Positions 5,445-6,832 of a stretch of 6,832 nucleotides of DNA are shown piece after piece (position 1 is the stretch's first letter; every line of letters begins with the position of its first letter). Origin of the DNA: Candidatus Bathyarchaeota archaeon. Lineage in GTDB: Archaea > Thermoproteota > Bathyarchaeia > Bathyarchaeales > Bathyarchaeaceae. The stretch is from positions 906,231-913,062 of the forward strand of contig CP070828.1 in the NCBI GenBank assembly GCA_020344715.1, given 5' to 3'. A model generated the notes under the pieces. That model was given only the letters and a program-made list of their open reading frames with translations. It did not search any database and was not told where the DNA came from. Made by a program: the position numbers and the translations under genes.

Positions 5445-6566
5445 TTGTCCTATGCCTATTGTGTTGCCGATTCCAGCGATTACCACGTTGTCGCCTTCCT
5501 TGCTTCGTTCTAGGATCAACCGTTTGATTCGTTGAATTGCCTCATCTATGGCGTCGCTGATTTCTTTTCGCATCGGTGAAACGGCGTCTCCAATATCTTC
5601 TTTAATGATGATCGCGTTGACTGGAACTTTATGCTTGAGGGCGACTTCTTCAACTTTGTACTTCTCCACTCCGGGTCCTCCTATCGCAACACCGATTCCT
5701 TCGGCTACTTCGCCTGGCTTCTCTCCTTCAAGTTTTAGTCCAGCGTCGACGACAATGGTCAAGGCGATTTTTCCGTCGTTTTCTTCAATTATGCGTTTCA
5801 TTGCTTCACCTGGTTTTCCGACGTTTGCACCTGGACCCTCAGCCTTGAGAACATAGGCGGTTCGCCCTTCTATTGGCACTTTGACCATGACAACGTCTTT
5901 TGCAATTTGGGTTTTTTCATGGCCGCGCATCAGTTTGGCAGCTACTAATGCACCTGCCCCGTCACCTATAGGTTGCCCATCTTTGAAAGCCTTCAACGCG
6001 CTGGCATAGGCTTCGGCCTCTCGCATTATTAGCGGAAGTACCATCTGAAGCTGCATTATCACATACAAACTGAAGGTTTTTTTCCCCAGAATGTAGTAGT
6101 GCCTGATTATCTTATAGATGATGTTTAGAGCCAGAGCTGCTTCAAGCATGTTCTCCAAATTGTTTACCTGCGTGTCATTTGCTTGAGGTGCCATAAGGCG
6201 CACATCGTCTTTGAAGCGGACGTCTCGTACATCCAAAACATGCTCTAATCTCCCAATGATGCCAGCAGGGTCAAGGTTCACTGGTGATATCGCAAAATAT
6301 TCAAGAAACTGGTCGACGCGTTGTGCTGGCTCAGTTGAAGGCTTACCTAGCTCCTTGACGGTCTTTATCGCCATTTTTCTGCCTTCGTCGCGCATGAACT
6401 TGAGTCGCATCATGGAACCTTGAATCTCTCTTATTATGATGTAAATCTGAATTCGCTGTCCGTAAAACATGAATACAATAAAGAAGACGAAGAAGACAAT
6501 TTGGAACACCCAACCTAGGACATTGTCACCTGTTGGAAGCAGTTGCGAAATCTGCGGCGGTATCAA
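5442..6566 (-). CDS. DUF1512-like archaeal membrane protein, unknown function
   Basis: The 374-residue product matches what I recall of the archaeal DUF1512 family (COG3373), whose function is unknown. One N-terminal membrane segment (about 17-36, GWVFQIVFFVFFIVFMFYGQ) leads into RIQIYIIIREIQGSMMRLKFMRDEGR, a basic amphipathic stretch. A soluble, largely helical middle follows (FLEYFAISPVNLDPAGIIGRLEHVLD, 87-112; YILGKKTFSLYVIMQLQMVLPLIMREAEAY, 158-187). The C-terminal half is an alpha/beta region with several glycine turns (GDGAGALVAAKLM, 201-213; GVAIGGPGVEKYKVEEVA, 292-309), ending in IAGIGNTIGIGQ. The start is TTG: an in-frame TGA lies two codons upstream and a partial Shine-Dalgarno site, GAGTGAT, lies 5 nt before it. 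It is the first gene of an operon with the zinc-ribbon protein. The family name is from memory and would need a profile search. Confidence 0.8.
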   Translation of the reverse strand: MIPPQISQLLPTGDNVLGWVFQIVFFVFFIVFMFYGQRIQIYIIIREIQGSMMRLKFMRDEGRKMAIKTVKELGKPSTEPAQRVDQFLEYFAISPVNLDPAGIIGRLEHVLDVRDVRFKDDVRLMAPQANDTQVNNLENMLEAALALNIIYKIIRHYYILGKKTFSLYVIMQLQMVLPLIMREAEAYASALKAFKDGQPIGDGAGALVAAKLMRGHEKTQIAKDVVMVKVPIEGRTAYVLKAEGPGANVGKPGEAMKRIIEENDGKIALTIVVDAGLKLEGEKPGEVAEGIGVAIGGPGVEKYKVEEVALKHKVPVNAIIIKEDIGDAVSPMRKEISDAIDEAIQRIKRLILERSKEGDNVVIAGIGNTIGIGQ

Positions 6567-6665
6567 TATGAATCACTCAGTGGAAAACTGTAGAGAGAGG
6601 GTAATAAACTTTGAGGATTTTCCCTCCACATTGAATTCTGAGGTTAAATTTCGGAGTTTCAAATA
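6567..6665 (-). promoter_or_regulatory. Promoter region of the DUF1512-like operon, downstream of 5S rRNA
   Basis: This 99-bp spacer separates the 5S gene from the DUF1512-like gene on the same strand. AGTTTATTAC on the minus strand (6601-6610) is the best TATA-like box; it would start transcription near 6579, about 13 nt before the TTG. A small GAGG/CCTC hairpin (GAGGGAAAATCCTC) lies between this box and the 5S gene (6612-6625). No clear T-run terminator follows the 5S gene, so read-through cannot be excluded. Confidence 0.4.
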
Positions 6666-6788
6666 GGGCTGCTGGCTTTTCCGGTTTTGCGCGGCCGAAG
6701 ACCGTACTACAGCCGGAAACGGAGCGTAGTTTAACTTCTGAGTTCGGAACGGGTTCAGGTGGGTCCCACGCCCTATGGCCGGCAACCC
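6666..6788 (-). rRNA. rrf: 5S ribosomal RNA
   Basis: This is the 5S RNA of the large ribosomal subunit, complete at 123 nt. The conserved helix III/loop C core CCCGTTCCGAACTCAGAAG followed by TTAA is present. Helix I closes the molecule: the 5' end GGGTTGCCGGC pairs with the 3' end GCCAGCAGCCC over 11 positions with one mismatch and one G-U pair. TTTCCGG and CCGGAAA form another stem, enclosing a GGTC-TTC-GGCC hairpin. The ends are set by helix I; processing could shift them by one or two bases. There is no 16S or 23S gene in the window, and the gene has its own TATA box upstream, as is common in archaea whose 5S gene is unlinked from the rRNA operon. Short open frames across it are not genes. 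Confidence 0.96.
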
Positions 6789-6810
6789 GAAGTATCACGA
6801 GCATTCTGGG

Positions 6811-6820
6811 AGATATAAGT
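6811..6820 (-). promoter_or_regulatory. TATA box of the 5S rRNA gene
   Basis: The minus strand reads ACTTATATCT, a good archaeal TATA box centred about 28 bp upstream of the 5S 5' end at 6788. The spacing is what direct transcription start at the first base of the mature RNA predicts. It shows that the 5S gene is transcribed independently. Confidence 0.75.
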
Positions 6821-6832
6821 ATGACGGTGACT

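Noticed and set aside
5548..5856. 102-codon plus-strand frame opposite the DUF1512-like gene
   Set aside because: It is an antisense shadow with low-complexity Ser/Pro/Thr content. The opposite frame is the intact family member.
6573..6804. Two overlapping minus-strand frames of 70-75 codons
   Set aside because: They cover the 5S rRNA gene, whose base-paired ends and conserved core explain the sequence.

Overview
The window looks like archaeal chromosome, most likely from the TACK side of the archaea; Bathyarchaeia is plausible but cannot be proven from this sequence. The reasons are an archaeal/eukaryal-type PheRS with an N-terminal winged-helix region, a type II methionine aminopeptidase, a DUF1512-type membrane protein known only from archaea, TATA-like promoter boxes, TTG start codons, and a 5S rRNA gene that stands alone under its own TATA box. 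Base composition and codon use look uniform. No insertion sequences, CRISPR arrays or phage genes are visible.

Layout. On the minus strand, pheS and pheT overlap by 10 bp and form a transcription unit that runs off the left edge; pheT is cut by that edge. Upstream of pheS, also on the minus strand, lies trpS. The two aromatic aminoacyl-tRNA synthetase loci are separated by 225 bp that hold a good TATA box and an unusually long pheS leader. Next comes a roughly 350-bp divergent intergenic region with promoter signals, possible leader RNA structure for trpS, and an undescribed 31-codon micro-ORF with an acidic tail. The only long plus-strand gene, map, follows and ends in a 9-bp convergent overlap with a two-gene minus-strand operon. 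That operon is a DUF1512-like membrane protein followed by a small membrane-anchored zinc-ribbon protein, joined by a stop codon that lies inside the next Shine-Dalgarno site. A complete 123-nt 5S rRNA gene with its own promoter closes the window on the right.

Function. The window is almost wholly translation and protein-maturation housekeeping: charging of tRNA-Phe and tRNA-Trp, removal of initiator methionine, and 5S rRNA. The DUF1512/zinc-ribbon pair has no known function. No exotic system is evident. The least explained parts are the pheS and trpS leaders, which share a promoter-like element; a helically phased GTATA array in front of pheS; the acidic micro-ORF; and the DUF1512/zinc-ribbon operon.
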